Of a DNA stretch of 64,000 nt, positions 22,345 through 33,616 are shown one piece after another. Each line of letters opens with the position of its first letter. Within the stretch, counting starts at the first letter, position 1. Both the position numbers and the translations under genes were made by a program. Source of the DNA: Chrysopilus asiliformis (taxonomy: Eukaryota > Arthropoda > Insecta > Diptera > Rhagionidae); contig OZ035962.1 of assembly GCA_964034945.1 (NCBI GenBank), forward strand, positions 34,065,943-34,129,942, read 5' to 3'. A model generated the notes under the pieces. The model saw only the letters and a program-made list of their open reading frames with translations. It was not told where the DNA came from and did not search any database.

Positions 22345-22720
22345 CGGTGAAATTTTTTTTCATCACCATCCCCGGCGCTACAGCTCTCGAAGACCCTGAG
22401 CCTCCTCTATTGAGGTTTCATAACAATTCCTTCCCTGCTTCACACCTACAGTTTTACATGGATTGCGAACCATGGGTGAATTACAACATTTGTAAGGTTT
22501 TTACGATGCAACCCATCAACAGCAGAGGCCGTGTTAGCAATCTAGATCGATGACGCCGTTAACACCAAGCGGCAACTATCACTACTCATTTCGTAAAGAA
22601 AGTTGAGTGGACTTGATTAACAGCGTGCCACAAACGGGAATTGAACCACCGACCTCCGGAATACGAGCCAAGTACTTTACCACTTGGACTACGCTGGACC
22701 TACGCTGGAAAAAATTTTCG
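22345..22720 (-). repeat. tRNA-derived SINE
   Basis: On the minus strand the head (22720 to about 22640) looks like a tRNA gene: A-box-like tagtccaagtggtaaag and B box ggttcaattcc. Assuming a normal seven-base loop the anticodon would be CGT, hinting at a threonine-tRNA ancestor. A body of about 280 bases follows, ending in ggtgatg plus an A-run at 22345-22355. A pol III promoter with an unrelated body and A tail is the SINE layout. The plus frame at 22347-22553 is its antisense shadow. Confidence 0.75.
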
Positions 22721-22845
22721 TGGAAAACTTTTTGTTCCCACTGTGCAAAATTTTTAAATCGTAATTTTCTCTAGTTTGGTTGAAAATGTGGTTTATAATG
22801 ATGAATTGAATTACAAATACAGTTTGTAGTTATTTAAACAGATAA

Positions 22846-23630
22846 AAATATCAATTGTGGTCAACACAAAACTTTCCGCTGCAATATTTGAAGTTCCGGA
22901 AAAAAAAACATTTTTCAAAATTACTCAAGATTCGTGAGAGATACGAAGGAATCGGTCGAGCAAAAAATGTGGTGACGAACTTGAGAACGATGGCAGATAG
23001 AAAATTTCTGATCAGAACAAAATCCGTTTCAGGAAAGTGTCTGGGTATCTGTATGTCTGTCGGTCTGTTTGTCAGTTGGTCCGATGTATGTATCTAAAAT
23101 AATTTAAGAAAGCGTTGAACTAGTGACTTGAAATGAGTTTTACCAAAATCATAGCTTTTTCTCAACTTTTGGAATAGTGACGATAACTATAATAAAAAAA
23201 TCTTTTCCGATTCCTCATTGTTTTCATTAAAATTTAATTTCATTGTATTATTTAATTGTGGCCATGAGACATCTGATACTTGAATAGAAATGAGAAGCAA
23301 AAATATTCCAATATGACCAAACAGTCCGAAAATTATCATATAAGGGGTACCTCCCAAACAACTCTTTTAAAAAATACAATTTTCTTAAAATTTCTGTAAA
23401 AATATGCACGCTTGAGAAAAAAGTGCATATAGATATTTTGTAAGAAAATAAAATTATCTGCACTTTTTAGTTTGACAACATTTACGTATTTCTAATGGTT
23501 CTTCACATATTTTCCTGAAACTTTGAATATTGCGGAGGATAGTCATGTGCCGTTCACATCAGTTATTTCTTATTTCAAATAATAATTTCAGCTACAGAGT
23601 ATAAAATTCTTGGCCTCTATTAGCGCGAAT
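22846..23630 (+). repeat. DINE-like family H, copy 2 (complete)
   Basis: It starts near the motif tgtggtcaacacaaaacttt, has an inner left repeat at 22876-22894 (ccgctgcaatatttgaagt) and its imperfect inverse at 23520-23538 (actttgaatattgcggagg), with a ctgtcggtctgtttgtc core near 23058. Subterminal inverted repeats around a tetranucleotide core are the DINE-1 plan. Confidence 0.75.
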
Positions 23631-24269
23631 GTAAACCCAGTTGCATGCTTTGATTTAATTTTTATTTTTCTAAGCGTAAAGCCTAGAAAGAAAAAAAAAA
23701 TTGAGGAATGGATCGGTTCGCTCAACTCTTCCTTTTTTTTTTCTTTTACGTAGACCTTAAGCATGACAAATTAGAATTATTTTGAAACGCATACAAGAAT
23801 TAATACAGTGCTGATACTATGGTAAAATAGATCTTTATTTGCACGACTGCTTTTAACATGAAAACTAAAGCGAATATTTTGTTTGGTCGTAATAACTAAA
23901 ACTGAATGAAAATTAGTCTAGCTTACAAGAACGTATTTTACACAGTCTTACTGAGTTGTAATTTGTCATTATGATAAAAAGCTTGTTATTATTATTACAT
24001 GACTTTCCTGGACTGTTAGGCCAGTAACTTGTTATATTTTATCACACGAAAACATTGCGTTTAAAGCACAATGCCTTTGTTTCAGAGCTTAAGGTAATAG
24101 TGCTATGTAAAAATATTCTAATATAAAAAAAACTTAATCGATACCTCTGTTTGGCCTTTATATTCATTGAACCTCTAGTTAGTAGTTGAGCTTTGAAAAA
24201 AAAAAAATCTGAGTGACAAACGTATGATAAGTGATTATATAAATTAGATAAGACTGGCATAACTAATAA
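23631..24269. other. AT-rich stretch with no gene seen
   Basis: No exon, RNA gene or complete element was recognised. Confidence 0.4.
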
Positions 24270-24591
24270 AAATTAGAAATGCGAAAACATCTTATGGATA
24301 TATCTATTATATGATAGGCGTGTTTGTCTGTCTGTTCGCTTAAAACTCGAGAACCACTGAATCGATTTGGATGGAACTTTTAAGAGAGCTTACTAGCGTC
24401 AATGGGCGGGTTTGGATGAATTAACACAAGGGTCTCTACTTTCTTTCCAGTTTCCTCGATTTATGTACCGTATGCGTCATAAAAATTTGGAAAATTCATA
24501 TTAAATTGTAAACTGTTTAATAAAACACAGAAGTTGAACGAAAAAAAATGTATTTTGCTCTAAACTAAATCTTACATACTAGTAAAAAAAA

Positions 24592-24956
24592 TTATTCAAA
24601 ATGTCCACCTCCAGCATTTACGAACTTCTCCAAACGGGGCCTGTACTTCTTGCGTGTCAATATTAAATAAGACTCAGGCTTGTCGTTCCATGCGATGGTA
24701 ATGGTGGACTTCAGGGCTTGCACATTACTGTAAGCCATAGCTCCAGTCTTAACCTGAACATATACCCATATTAAAAAATCCAGGGGATTAAGGTCTGGAG
24801 AGCTCGGTGACCACATATCCTTAGACCAGAAGTTTTTTAAATTATTGGTTTTTTAAATTATCCAAATTTGGGTACTTCTGGCAGTGTGGCACAGCGCACC
24901 GTCTTGTTGAAACACGTAAAACACATCATTATCGTAGGTTGACTCTATCGATGGTT
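24592..24956 (-). pseudogene. Tc1-type transposase, C-terminal catalytic part
   Basis: After a frame change the minus strand reads YVFQQDGALCHTA, the second catalytic aspartate block (QQDGA-x-CHTA), and then WSPSSPDLNPLDFLIWVYV, the block carrying the last acidic residue, with a final KYRPRLEKFVNAGGGHFE typical of the family's C-terminus. A 40-base AT-rich insertion or decay near 24830-24860 separates the two blocks. The first catalytic aspartate lies in the deleted centre, so the copy is dead. Confidence 0.85.
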
Positions 24957-25208
24957 TTACATGACCCTCCAAGATGTCCTTACCGGATTCCTTCTAATCC
25001 TTCCTTTGATTGCCCTAGTCAACACTGGAGTCTTTACTGAAATGGGTCTACCGCTTCTAGATTGCGGCCTAACTATTTCCCTGGCCAAACAAGTCGCTCT
25101 TTCAGCATAAACAGTTGACAACGCTACGTTTAATTCATTGGAAATCACCTTATTGGACTTCCGCGCGTGGACCAACTCCATGATTTTCACTCTTCGAGCC
25201 TCCCCCAT
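24957..25208 (-). pseudogene. Tc1-type transposase, N-terminal helix-turn-helix
   Basis: The 83-residue frame starts MGEARRVKIMELVHARKSNK and has the paired helix-turn-helix pattern ISNELNVALSTVYAERA, followed by SRSGRPISVKTP with a GRPR-like GRP motif, and RIRRNP before the deletion point. This is the DNA-binding half that recognises the terminal repeats. It ends at a stop created near the internal deletion. Confidence 0.8.
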
Positions 25209-26065
25209 GTTGCTATATTTATAAACATTTAATTTTTTGGCTCAATTATGTACGAAGTTGTATTTACAAACCCTTTCAAACGTAATACATTTAATAAGCA
25301 ACCGTTATCTCCTTGAAAATACTTGCAGTACTAGATTCCAGAGTTTTATGACGCATACGGTATATTACTTTCTATTTTTCTGTCTGTTTGCCTATAACTG
25401 GTTCTCAACCCAAATCGGATGGAACCGATTTTAATGAAATTTTCAGAGGAGCTTACTGGTATCAAGAAACGTGTTTTATATCATGGGTCAACCAAAGGCT
25501 CCCCGACCCATCCCTGCTAACTCCTGTACCGTGAAACACTTAACAATTACTAACAAAACGCGTTGGAATTCTTAAATGAACTTTCCAAAATTGTTTGTAT
25601 GCCATTAAAAAATCAGAATTTTGTCATAATTCTACAATTTTCCATTTACTTGGAACAATATGGTCAGAAAATTCAAAATATTCAAAATACTCTTATTAAT
25701 TCTTTAACCTTTAAAATACCGAGGCCGAAGGCCGAGAAGAAGGGAGGCCGCAAGCCGACAGGAATGGGGAAGCCGAAGGCCGACTCAAGGGTGTGGGTTA
25801 AACTACAAAGCAAAGCCCCTAGTTATCTTACACAGGTATTTAACCGCTTTTATCTCTTTCAATTATACTTTGCGTCTAAGTTGGTTTTTTTTTTGAGCAT
25901 GGAGGGAAAAAATACGGAAAATACGTTAAAGTTAGAGATCGAAAATGTAGGATGACTAGTTATAATTTGCGTCCCTTAGACCAGTGCTCCGCAACCTTTA
26001 TTTGCATACGGCACACCAATTTTTTTTTCTGGAAATCCGGGGCACATTACAAAAGAAAATATAAA

Positions 26066-27080
26066 ATATCAGTTGTGGTCAACACAAAACTTTCTTCTAC
26101 AAAATCTACGACCCTGCGCAGTTTACGCTAGAGCCCTGTCGCGTTGTCAACCTAAGACGACCTCCCAATAAATTCTTGGTTTATTCAAAAATATCAAAAA
26201 CATACAAAATTTCAGATAACTTGAGAACTGTAAAAGATATCAATTTACGGTAAAGGCAAAAATGTAGAAAATGTTAACATCTTTAATTATTCTTTTAACT
26301 GATTTGTCGAAAAACCGTTAGTTTGCAAATTATTCGCAAACATATGATTTTTTAGATATTAATGAAAATATCTCAATAACGGTAAAAGATAACGGATAAC
26401 GGTAAAAAACAAAATTGTGCAGAATGCCATTCTCATTAATTCACTTCATACATTCAGTCAGCAAAAACCCGTTAGTTTCCGAGATAATCGCAAAAAACTG
26501 TTTTTTTTGGAAATAACGGTTTATCTCGATAACAGGTTGAGATATCGAGTTATAGCTAAAGACAAAAGTGTGGGAAATTTTATTTTCTCCAAGTTTTGTC
26601 ATACTTAAGGCCACTAAAAAACGCGTAGTTTGGGAGTAAATCGAGAAAAACGAAATTGCGATTTTTGAAAAACCGCCATTTTGGATACTTCCGGTTAACG
26701 GATTTCCACCAAAAGTTGATAGGATCGTCCCATTTCAGGACCCAACATGCCTATAAAATTTCATGGCGCTAGCTCTATTAGTTTTTGAGAAATCTTGTAC
26801 ACAGACTGACAGACTGACAGACAGACTGACAGACAGACTGACAGACTGACAGACAGACTGACAGACAGACTGACAAACAGACTGACAGACAGACTGACAG
26901 ACAGACAGACTGACAGACTGACAGACTGACAGACTGACAGACTGACAGACAGAAAGACATTTTTTAAATATGACTCCAATCGACTCAGGAGTGATCGGGA
27001 AATGTTTTTTAGGCAAAATTAAGAGGTCGAAATTTTTCATGAATACAATACTTTATTATACTCCGTAGAAGAAAGTAAAA
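26066..27080 (+). repeat. DINE-like family D, copy 1
   Basis: It starts atcagttgtggtcaacacaa, with inner inverted repeats actttcttctac (26089-26100) and gtagaagaaagt (27065-27076), and a long cagactgacagacagac core. Frames at 26735-27040 simply read the core as SVCLSVCQ repeats and are not genes. A second copy, in the opposite orientation and also inside a hAT, lies at 56730-57512. Confidence 0.85.
26798..26960. repeat. GACA/GACT microsatellite core
   Basis: About 160 bases of gacagactgacagacagact-type repeats form the core of the family D copy. The same core is only about 55 bases in the 56.8-kb copy, so it has changed length strongly between copies. Confidence 0.95.
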
Positions 27081-27219
27081 AATGTGTGTATAAAATATTT
27101 ATAATGAAAAAATTTTAAAAAAAATCCTGAAAGAATTATTAAATAGCTTTTTGAAAAGTTTACCGCGGCACACCTAATATCGTTTCCCGGCACACCAGTG
27201 TGCCTTAGACCATGTTCAG

Positions 27220-27370
27220 ATTGGTTGAAATAGTCCGCCTAATTCTGACAGAAACTGGCAACATTGTGGCAAGGTGAGGAAGTGGGGCTCAGTCCCACTC
27301 AGTCCCACTTCCTCACCTTGCCCTAATGTTGCCAGTTTCTGTCAGAATTAGGCGTACTATTTCAACCAAT
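27220..27370. mobile_element. Near-perfect foldback MITE, 151 bp
   Basis: Arms of about 70 bases, starting attggttgaaatagtccgcc and its inverse, meet at a short centre with the words cagtcccactc. Almost the whole element can fold into one hairpin. No target duplication was found. Confidence 0.85.
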
Positions 27371-27470
27371 GTGAAACAGGCTCTTAATCGTGCCAAATAA
27401 GGAAATTCCGGGAAACAATAAGTCCAAGCTTGATAATTCTACGGCACGGCGATGGCAGCACAAAGGTAAA

Positions 27471-28095
27471 ACATAACAAAAGCTATAATTGCCAATCTGG
27501 CAATCATTGGAGACCCGTATGGTGATATTCGTATCAAAATTCGAACAGTTGTACCAAAATTCCACTTTGAAGTCAAACTTTCCAATAAGAATCTTTAAAA
27601 TTTATTCCAATCGGATTTTGATGTATAGGAGTTTTATGTAGAATCATATCCTAAATAACTTTTGTTCTTAGACTTTTTTGATAAGATGCACCGTTTTTGA
27701 GATATTCGCAAAAACCGTTTTCGTTCGTATGGGGGGTACCCCCCCCCCCCCCCCCCTAATGGTCCATTTTTGCCCATTAACGAACTTAGCCTTGCATTTT
27801 ACGAAAAACGAATCTGCGCAAAATTTCAAGTCTCTAGCTCAATCCGTGCGCCCGCAATCCGCGCCACAGACAGACGGACAGACAGACGGACAGACAGACG
27901 GACAGACAGACGGACAGACGGACAGACAGACGGACAGACAGACGGACAGACGGACGGACATGCTAAATTCAACTTTTTTCATCATTCTAAACACACTGGT
28001 GTAATTCATTTTTTTGTGCGATGACGGGATCTTGGCGTTACAAACGGTAAGGCAAAGTTAATATACCCTTTGGTTTCACCATACGGGTATAAAAA
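27471..28095 (+). repeat. DINE-like family E, complete copy
   Basis: It starts acataacaaaagctataatt, then has a short hairpin attgccaatctggcaat, subterminal repeat acccgtatggtga (27513-27525), a poly-C run (27739-27756), a gacggacagacagacgg core (27867-27960), and the inverse tcaccatacgggt (28076-28088) within an ataccc/gggtat hairpin. Frames at 27678-28004 and 27770-28024 read through the core and are not genes. Confidence 0.88.
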
Positions 28096-29447
28096 GTATT
28101 TTTGTACAATAATTACTGTAAAAGACCAATAGTAGTGTGTTTTTGATATTATCTACAATTTTGATAACATTATGTCATCAACTTAGGGATCTGTAACTAT
28201 TCGAAAAAACTCGAGAGGATTTCTTGACTTGAGTCGGCAAATTGTTGTTAAAATGCAAGTTGTTTTCTTTGAAAATACTGGCAAGAGAGCTATATAAGAG
28301 ATTGCATTCAGTCAGCGTAAGTAAGTAATTTTTACAAAAGTAATTATGGAAAGCGCTCTTCACGTAATGAGTATTCTTATTTATAAAAAAAAGCAGTCTG
28401 AGCAATAATAGTGCGTTTTTTTAATGTTCTTGAGCTATATTTAAGTAGAACAACGTTTTCCAAACAAACCTCTGCACAGACTGAATATATATTGAACGTA
28501 AAATGTCGTTAGCGAACGTAAAATCGTCACAACAGGACGCGGACTTTGATAAAAAAAACTTAAATTATTTGTAAACTCATGATTAAATGGTATACATTGA
28601 CTGACTCAAGTGTCAAATATTGGCGAAATTTCTTGACGCGTTTAGGAGAAACTCCATTGGTAAAGTGCGTCATTCCAATGGAAACACCCTTTATATACAG
28701 AAAACTATAAAATAATCAAATTATTTACAGGCACTGTTCTCTTGTTTAAGTCAGAAGAAATATGCACTATGCTATTTCATACGAAATAAGAGAAAATATT
28801 CACTTTAGTGCAAAATATGAAAAAATATGCACATTCAAAGTGATGCTATTCTTTTAAAAACGAATGGGTAAAATCGGACTACTTCTCCCTGTTCCAAAGA
28901 AATGAAAGACTCGGTTCTTCCAAACAAATGGGAAAACAGTGCGTTGTTTCGAAAAGTTTTTATAACAAACCGATTTACAAAAATATTTTGCATAATTTTT
29001 CTATGCATCAAATTACGTTATGAGTTATGGCCCGAACAACGTTGGGTAATAGAAGCTAATAGCGTATTAAAGAAGCAACGTAAAAAGTAATACAATAAAC
29101 GCAAAAAGTGTAGAAATTTTTAGTATTAAAATAATTGAAAAATTAAGTATTTAATTGTAGGTACTAATAAATAAACTTTGTATTTAAAAAAAAAGTTTCG
29201 CCTCTGAATATAATTTTCCGGAAGTAACATTTCGATCCCAAAACTATTTAGTAAAATGACATCAGTTAAATGGAAACAGAATAACTGCTTGCACAACAAA
29301 GGAGCCAACTCCCCATCGAATATATCATATCACCACCAAACTGGAGGTTAAAAGCAGAAAAAAAAGTGAAATGTTTCATATTCGAATACAACACGGAGCT
29401 AAGAAAAGTTTTTAAGTGCAATTGAATGCAACGTCGCCACCGCTTTT
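28096..29447. other. AT-rich stretch with no gene recognised
   Basis: Short frames exist but none has a motif, a good acceptor and a stop with polyadenylation signal together. Confidence 0.4.
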
Positions 29448-29753
29448 TTGTGTCCTACTAGTACTATCAAAAGTGGATATATCGACAAACCTTATTCTGG
29501 CGTTTTATGCTGGTATTTCTCTCTGGGTGAACTACACGAAATGGAACACGACAACAATGCTTTGAGCCAACAATGCAAAATCGTTCACAAGAGTTATGTT
29601 GTTTCGACCTTTTATTCGTTTCCCCGTTCCGTTGCACCCCAGTTGACCCATCTTCTGTTTTACCAATGCCCTATGGTTAGCATAAATTATGTTGGAAAGA
29701 AATTTGCATACTCCGGTTTCATGCAAATGAGAAACAGTTGGTGTCAAATTTAA
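29448..29753 (+). other. Open frame of 101 codons, uncertain
   Basis: An acceptor-like site (tttgtgtcctactag, ending near 29461) falls just inside this frame, and the remaining 97 codons are open with balanced composition up to a TAA. The opposite strand is also open for 99 codons over the same bases. No family was recognised. It may be an exon, a low-complexity-free piece of an unknown repeat, or chance. Confidence 0.2.
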
Positions 29754-29937
29754 TTTCCATTTAAAAAAAGAAAAAAAAAGTATAAAATTGAAGACAGAAT
29801 GCGGAATTGGACGTATCATTAAATACATAAAGCAGTAAAGCCTAGTTGCTTTATCAGTTGAACATTCTAATTAAAGTTACGTGTATACTGTGTAAGAGAA
29901 AATCGAGAGACGTATGCAAAAGGGTCTAAAAAATATG

Positions 29938-30455
29938 AGTTGTGATCAACACAAAACTTTCCTCTGCAATATTTAGTTACGGAAAATATGTAAAAACATA
30001 AGCAAAGTTACAATTGCCAGGAACCAATCGTCAAATAGTCTGTATGATGACAGACAAAATGTTTATTTAAAAAAATTCATTTGTATAGGACAGGGGGACA
30101 GGACCGGTGCGATTGGATTTTTATGTATGGATCAGTTATGTGAAATCATATTCTAAACAAATTTTGCCTCCATAAATTTTTCAATACTACTCACCGTTTT
30201 CGAGAAAATCGCAAAAAACTGTTTCGATTGTATGGGGGAGGAGGGAAGAAATAGTTCAATTTTGCTCGTTCAAGAACTTGGCCTAGCCATTTACGAGAAA
30301 CACAAGTGTTCAAATTTTCAAGTCTCTAGCTCAATCTTTGCGAAAGTTATGATGTTCACGGACGGACAGACGGACGGACATGCGAATTATAATCGAAGAA
30401 AAAATATTGGCTTGAATTACCATATTCGCTGACTCCTAATTACATAGGATTTTTG
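29938..30455 (+). repeat. Family H 5' fragment joined to a family E2 copy
   Basis: Bases 29938-29985 match the 5' end of family H (gatcaacacaaaactttcct). From about 29995 a family E2 copy follows (acataagcaaagttacaatt), with core gacggacagacggacgg at 30360-30376 and a decayed 3' end near 30455. Confidence 0.7.
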
Positions 30456-31259
30456 TTCGTGTACATGTTCGATCCTAGACTGGGACAATACTATTAACTT
30501 TTGGGGTCTCGTTAACCGGATGTGATCAATGGGGCGTCTTTTTTAAAAATTCGTAGAAATTACAAGTTTTTTAATAGCCACTTATATGTAGGTATGACAA
30601 GACTTGAAGACAATAAAACTTTCTACGTTTTTGTCTTTCATCGTAAACCTCCTCGCGTTCTCGAGATATCCCATATTTCATACGTTTTTTTACATTTTAA
30701 TGTAAACTTCCAATTTATTAGGAAATCGTGTGCTTAAAACTCAATTTTGATATTTAAAGTATTAATTTAACTTTTCTTGAATAAACTAGTTTTTATTAAC
30801 ATAAAATGTGCACGCTACTTCGTGTCGAGATTCTATTAAATTTAAATTATCCCATTCTGATACCAATTTTAAAATAAAATATGACTGTCTTTTTAAATTG
30901 CTTACGAATTATCTATTCAAATAATTGCTTAGAAAAATGAAATGTGGTTACAAAAGCAATCCTTTTGTAGTAACATCAATTGTACAAAAATATGGGAAAC
31001 AAAATAAAATTATTATAAATCAACGATCAATCAAAAGTAATAAACCATAATAGGATTTGAACAAACAAGTTCAAAACCTCAGTAAGAGTTAAAAAATCGT
31101 GCACTCTCTCTAACAAGGTCTAGTTAAAGTTACATAAAATTTCAAATATTGGTAATTTGTTATTTGTTTAACAAACAGGTGTAGAGTCTCCCAGGTAGTC
31201 AATCTCCATATTTATGCAGAAAAGTTCAAACTCATATATGGGAAATGCTATCTTTCTTG
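30456..31259. other. Stretch with no gene recognised
   Basis: AT-rich; nothing identifiable. Confidence 0.4.
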
Positions 31260-31546
31260 GACTGTGTTTACATTGGAATTCACTTTGAGGCGGCACGTCT
31301 TTCGTCATTTTTCTGCCGTGTGCACACGGTTCGCTTCATCTGGATTCACTAAACCAGTTTCATCAACAAAACTAAAGACACAGGTTTCCACGACCAGACT
31401 CAAAAACCGGTTTGCGACCGATAATTTTAAGTGAATCTAAACTTCGTTCGCTCTTTTTGGTTTCCCTCCCCACTGCGTCCCTCACCATCACTTGGCCGGA
31501 GCGAAAGACGTGCCGCCTCAAAGTGAATCCCAATGTAAACACAGTC
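31260..31546. mobile_element. TIR MITE, copy 1 (GACTGTGTTTACATTGG ends)
   Basis: Ends GACTGTGTTTACATTGG continue into attcactttgaggcggcacg and are inverted at the right side for about 45 bases. A second copy in the opposite orientation is at 42045-42318. No duplication of the target was evident. The interior has the palindrome gtgtgcacac. Confidence 0.8.
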
Positions 31547-31561
31547 TTTAATAACTCATAC

Positions 31562-31870
31562 ATTTTTATACTCTATATAATAATCATATAGTAGTATATT
31601 ATATTTAGTATACCGTTTGTTTGATGCGTTACAACCAATCCTTGGAGACAAAAATGAACAACACCAGGGTTTTTGGTATGACAAAAAAATTTGATTCCCG
31701 CCTGTCCGTCTGACTGCCCGTGTAATACTCCATATCTTTCGAAGTGATTGAGCCACGAAATATAAATTTTTTACAGTTGCGTTTCTAGTGAATAGCAAGG
31801 CTGAGTTCTTGAACAAGAGGAGAGAAACTGCCTCATATAAACGAAACAGTGCATCGTATCGAAGAATTTG
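31562..31870 (-). repeat. DINE-like family E2, 3' part
   Basis: On the minus strand it carries the 3' hairpin words (tatagagtata region at 31562-31600), the caccctggtgt-like block and a short core near 31700. The 5' half is missing. Confidence 0.6.
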
Positions 31871-31877
31871 TTTTTAT

Positions 31878-33000
31878 ACCCGTATGGTGAAACCAAAGGT
31901 TATATTAGATTTGCCTTACCGTTTGTAACGCCAAGATCCCGTCATCACACAAAAAAATGAATTACACCAGTGTGTTTAGAATGATAAAACATAACAAAAG
32001 CTATAATTGCCAATCTGGCAATCATTGGAGACCCGTATGGTGATATTCGTATCAAAGTTCGAACAGTTGTATCAAAATTCCACTTTGAAGTCAAACTTTC
32101 CAATAAGATTTTTTAAAATTTATTCCAATCGGATTTTGATGTATGGGAGTTTTATGTAGAATCATATCCTAAATAACTTTTGTTCTTGGACTTTTTTGAT
32201 AAGATGCATCGTTTTTGAGATATTCGCAAAAAACGTTTTCGTTTGTATGGGGGTTACCCCCCTAATGGTCCATTTTTGCCCATTAACGAACTTAGCCTCA
32301 CATTTTACGAAAAACGGATCTGCACGAAATTTCAAGTCTCTAGCTCAATCCGTGCGCCCGCAATCCGCGCCACAGACAGACAGACGGACAGACGGACAGA
32401 CAGACGGACAGACGGACAGACAGACGGACGGACATGCAGAAATTAATTATTTTTATCATTCTAAACACACTGGTGTAATTCATTTTTATGTGTGATGACG
32501 GGATCTTGGCGTTACAAACGGTAAGGCAAAGTTAATATACCCTTTGGTTTCACCATACGGGTATAAAAAAGTTGAATTTAACATGTCCGTCCGTCCGTCC
32601 GTCCGTCTGTCTGTGGCGCGGATTGCGGGCGCACGGAATGAGCTAGGGACTTGAAATTTTGCACAAATCCGTTTTTCGTAAAATGCGAAGCTAAGTTCTT
32701 TAATGGACAAAAATGGACCATTAGGGGGGGTACCCCCCATACGAACGAAAACGGTTTTTGTGAATATCTCAAAAACGGTGCATCTTATCAAAAAAGTCCA
32801 AGAACAAAAGTTATTTAGGATATAATTCTACATAAAACTCCCATACATCAAAATCCGATTGGAATACATTTAAAAAAATCTTATTGGAAAGTTTGACTTC
32901 AAAGTGGAATTTTGGTACAACTGTTCGAATTTTGATACGAATATCACCATTCGGGTCTCCAATAATTTCCAGAGTAGCAATTATAGCTTTTGTTATGTTT
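31878..33000. repeat. Palindromic cluster of three family E pieces
   Basis: 31878-31988 is a minus-strand E 3' tail. 31989-32570 is a complete plus-strand copy (start acataacaaaagc, core 32373-32432, end catacgggtataaaa). 32571-33000 is a minus-strand copy joined directly at the core side, lacking its 3' tail. All share the cccgtatggtga or catacggg repeats. The outcome is a large imperfect palindrome of DINE-like sequence. Frames at 32196-32495, 32243-32446 and 32486-32791 are non-coding readings of these repeats. Confidence 0.85.
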
Positions 33001-33616
33001 AGAACATGATTTTACATAACAGTTCCACACATTAAAATGCAATCGGAACACTCGTTCTTCCCTGCCCCATAGAAATGGATTTTTTTAATAAAAATTTTGT
33101 CTGTCCTCATATTGAGTATTTGACGGTTAGCTCCTGGGAATTATAGGTTTTTTATGCTGTCGTAAAAAATTTATATCAATAAAACAGGAAATTTAAATTT
33201 TACAAAAAAGAAGTGGTCCGTTTGGAATTTGATGTATGGAACGGTTATGTAAAATCACATTCTAAACATATTTCATTTTTATAATTTTTTTTATACGAGC
33301 ACCGCTTTCAAGAAAATTGCAAAAAATTGTTTAATTTAAATTGGGGAGTGCGGAAAGAATGTTTTGATTTTTCCCGTTCAAGAACTTTACCTTTCTCAAT
33401 CCTGTCGAAAGTTATGGTGTTCACGGAAAAACTGACAGACAGACGGACAGACAGATAGACAGACAGCCAGACAGGCAGATAGACGGACACACACACAGAC
33501 AGACAGACAGACGGACATGTGGAAATCAAAACATTTTGTCACTCCAAACACCCTGGTGAGTTCATTTTAGAAAATCTTATATACTCCTATATGATTCTCA
33601 TATAGAGTATAAAAAC
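33001..33616 (+). repeat. DINE-like family E2, rearranged copy
   Basis: 33001-33160 reads as an inverted E2 5' piece. From about 33160 the plus-strand body follows with core gacagacggacagacagata (33432-33520). At 33579-33611 lies a near-perfect hairpin, tatactcctatatga with loop ttc and its inverse. Confidence 0.75.

Larger units (their letters stand above)
24468..25360 (-). mobile_element. Tc1/mariner transposon, internally deleted
   Basis: Termini CCGTATGCGTCATAAAA (both ends, inverted) are flanked by TA (24466-24467 and 25361-25362). It is 893 bp, against roughly 1.3 kb for a complete element of this superfamily. It encodes on the minus strand the DNA-binding N-terminus and the C-terminal catalytic part of the transposase, with the centre missing. 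Confidence 0.93.
24270..25540. repeat. Related repeats (family C) flanking the Tc1 insertion
   Basis: Left (24318-24440) and right (25378-25510) flanks of the Tc1 element share a ctgtctgttcgc-like tract, then gaaccgatttt/gaatcgatttgg, then agagcttact or gagcttactg. They look like two diverged copies in the same orientation, or one duplicated repeat, with the Tc1 copy between them. Confidence 0.5.
25982..27202. mobile_element. hAT element, duplication CCTTAGAC, with a nested DINE-like copy
   Basis: The left end CAGTGCTCCGCAACCTTTAT is flanked by CCTTAGAC (25974-25981), which recurs exactly at 27203-27210 after a right end rich in cggcacacc. The word ggcacacc is repeated inside both ends. Nearly all the interior is a family D DINE-like insertion, so the original hAT MITE was only about 200 bp. 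Confidence 0.8.

Noticed and set aside
22640..22720. A stand-alone tRNA gene
   Set aside because: The cloverleaf is imperfect and continues into a body with an A tail, so it is a SINE head.
26798..26960. Possible CRISPR-like array
   Set aside because: It is a simple tetranucleotide microsatellite without unique spacers, in animal DNA.
26735..27040. A 101-residue frame made of SVCQSVSLSV repeats
   Set aside because: It is the GACA/GACT microsatellite of a DINE-like element read in frame; all three minus frames give similar repeats.
27678..28024. Frames rich in DGQTDRQTD or RTDRRTD
   Set aside because: These are readings of the gacggacagac core in family E and recur in every E copy.
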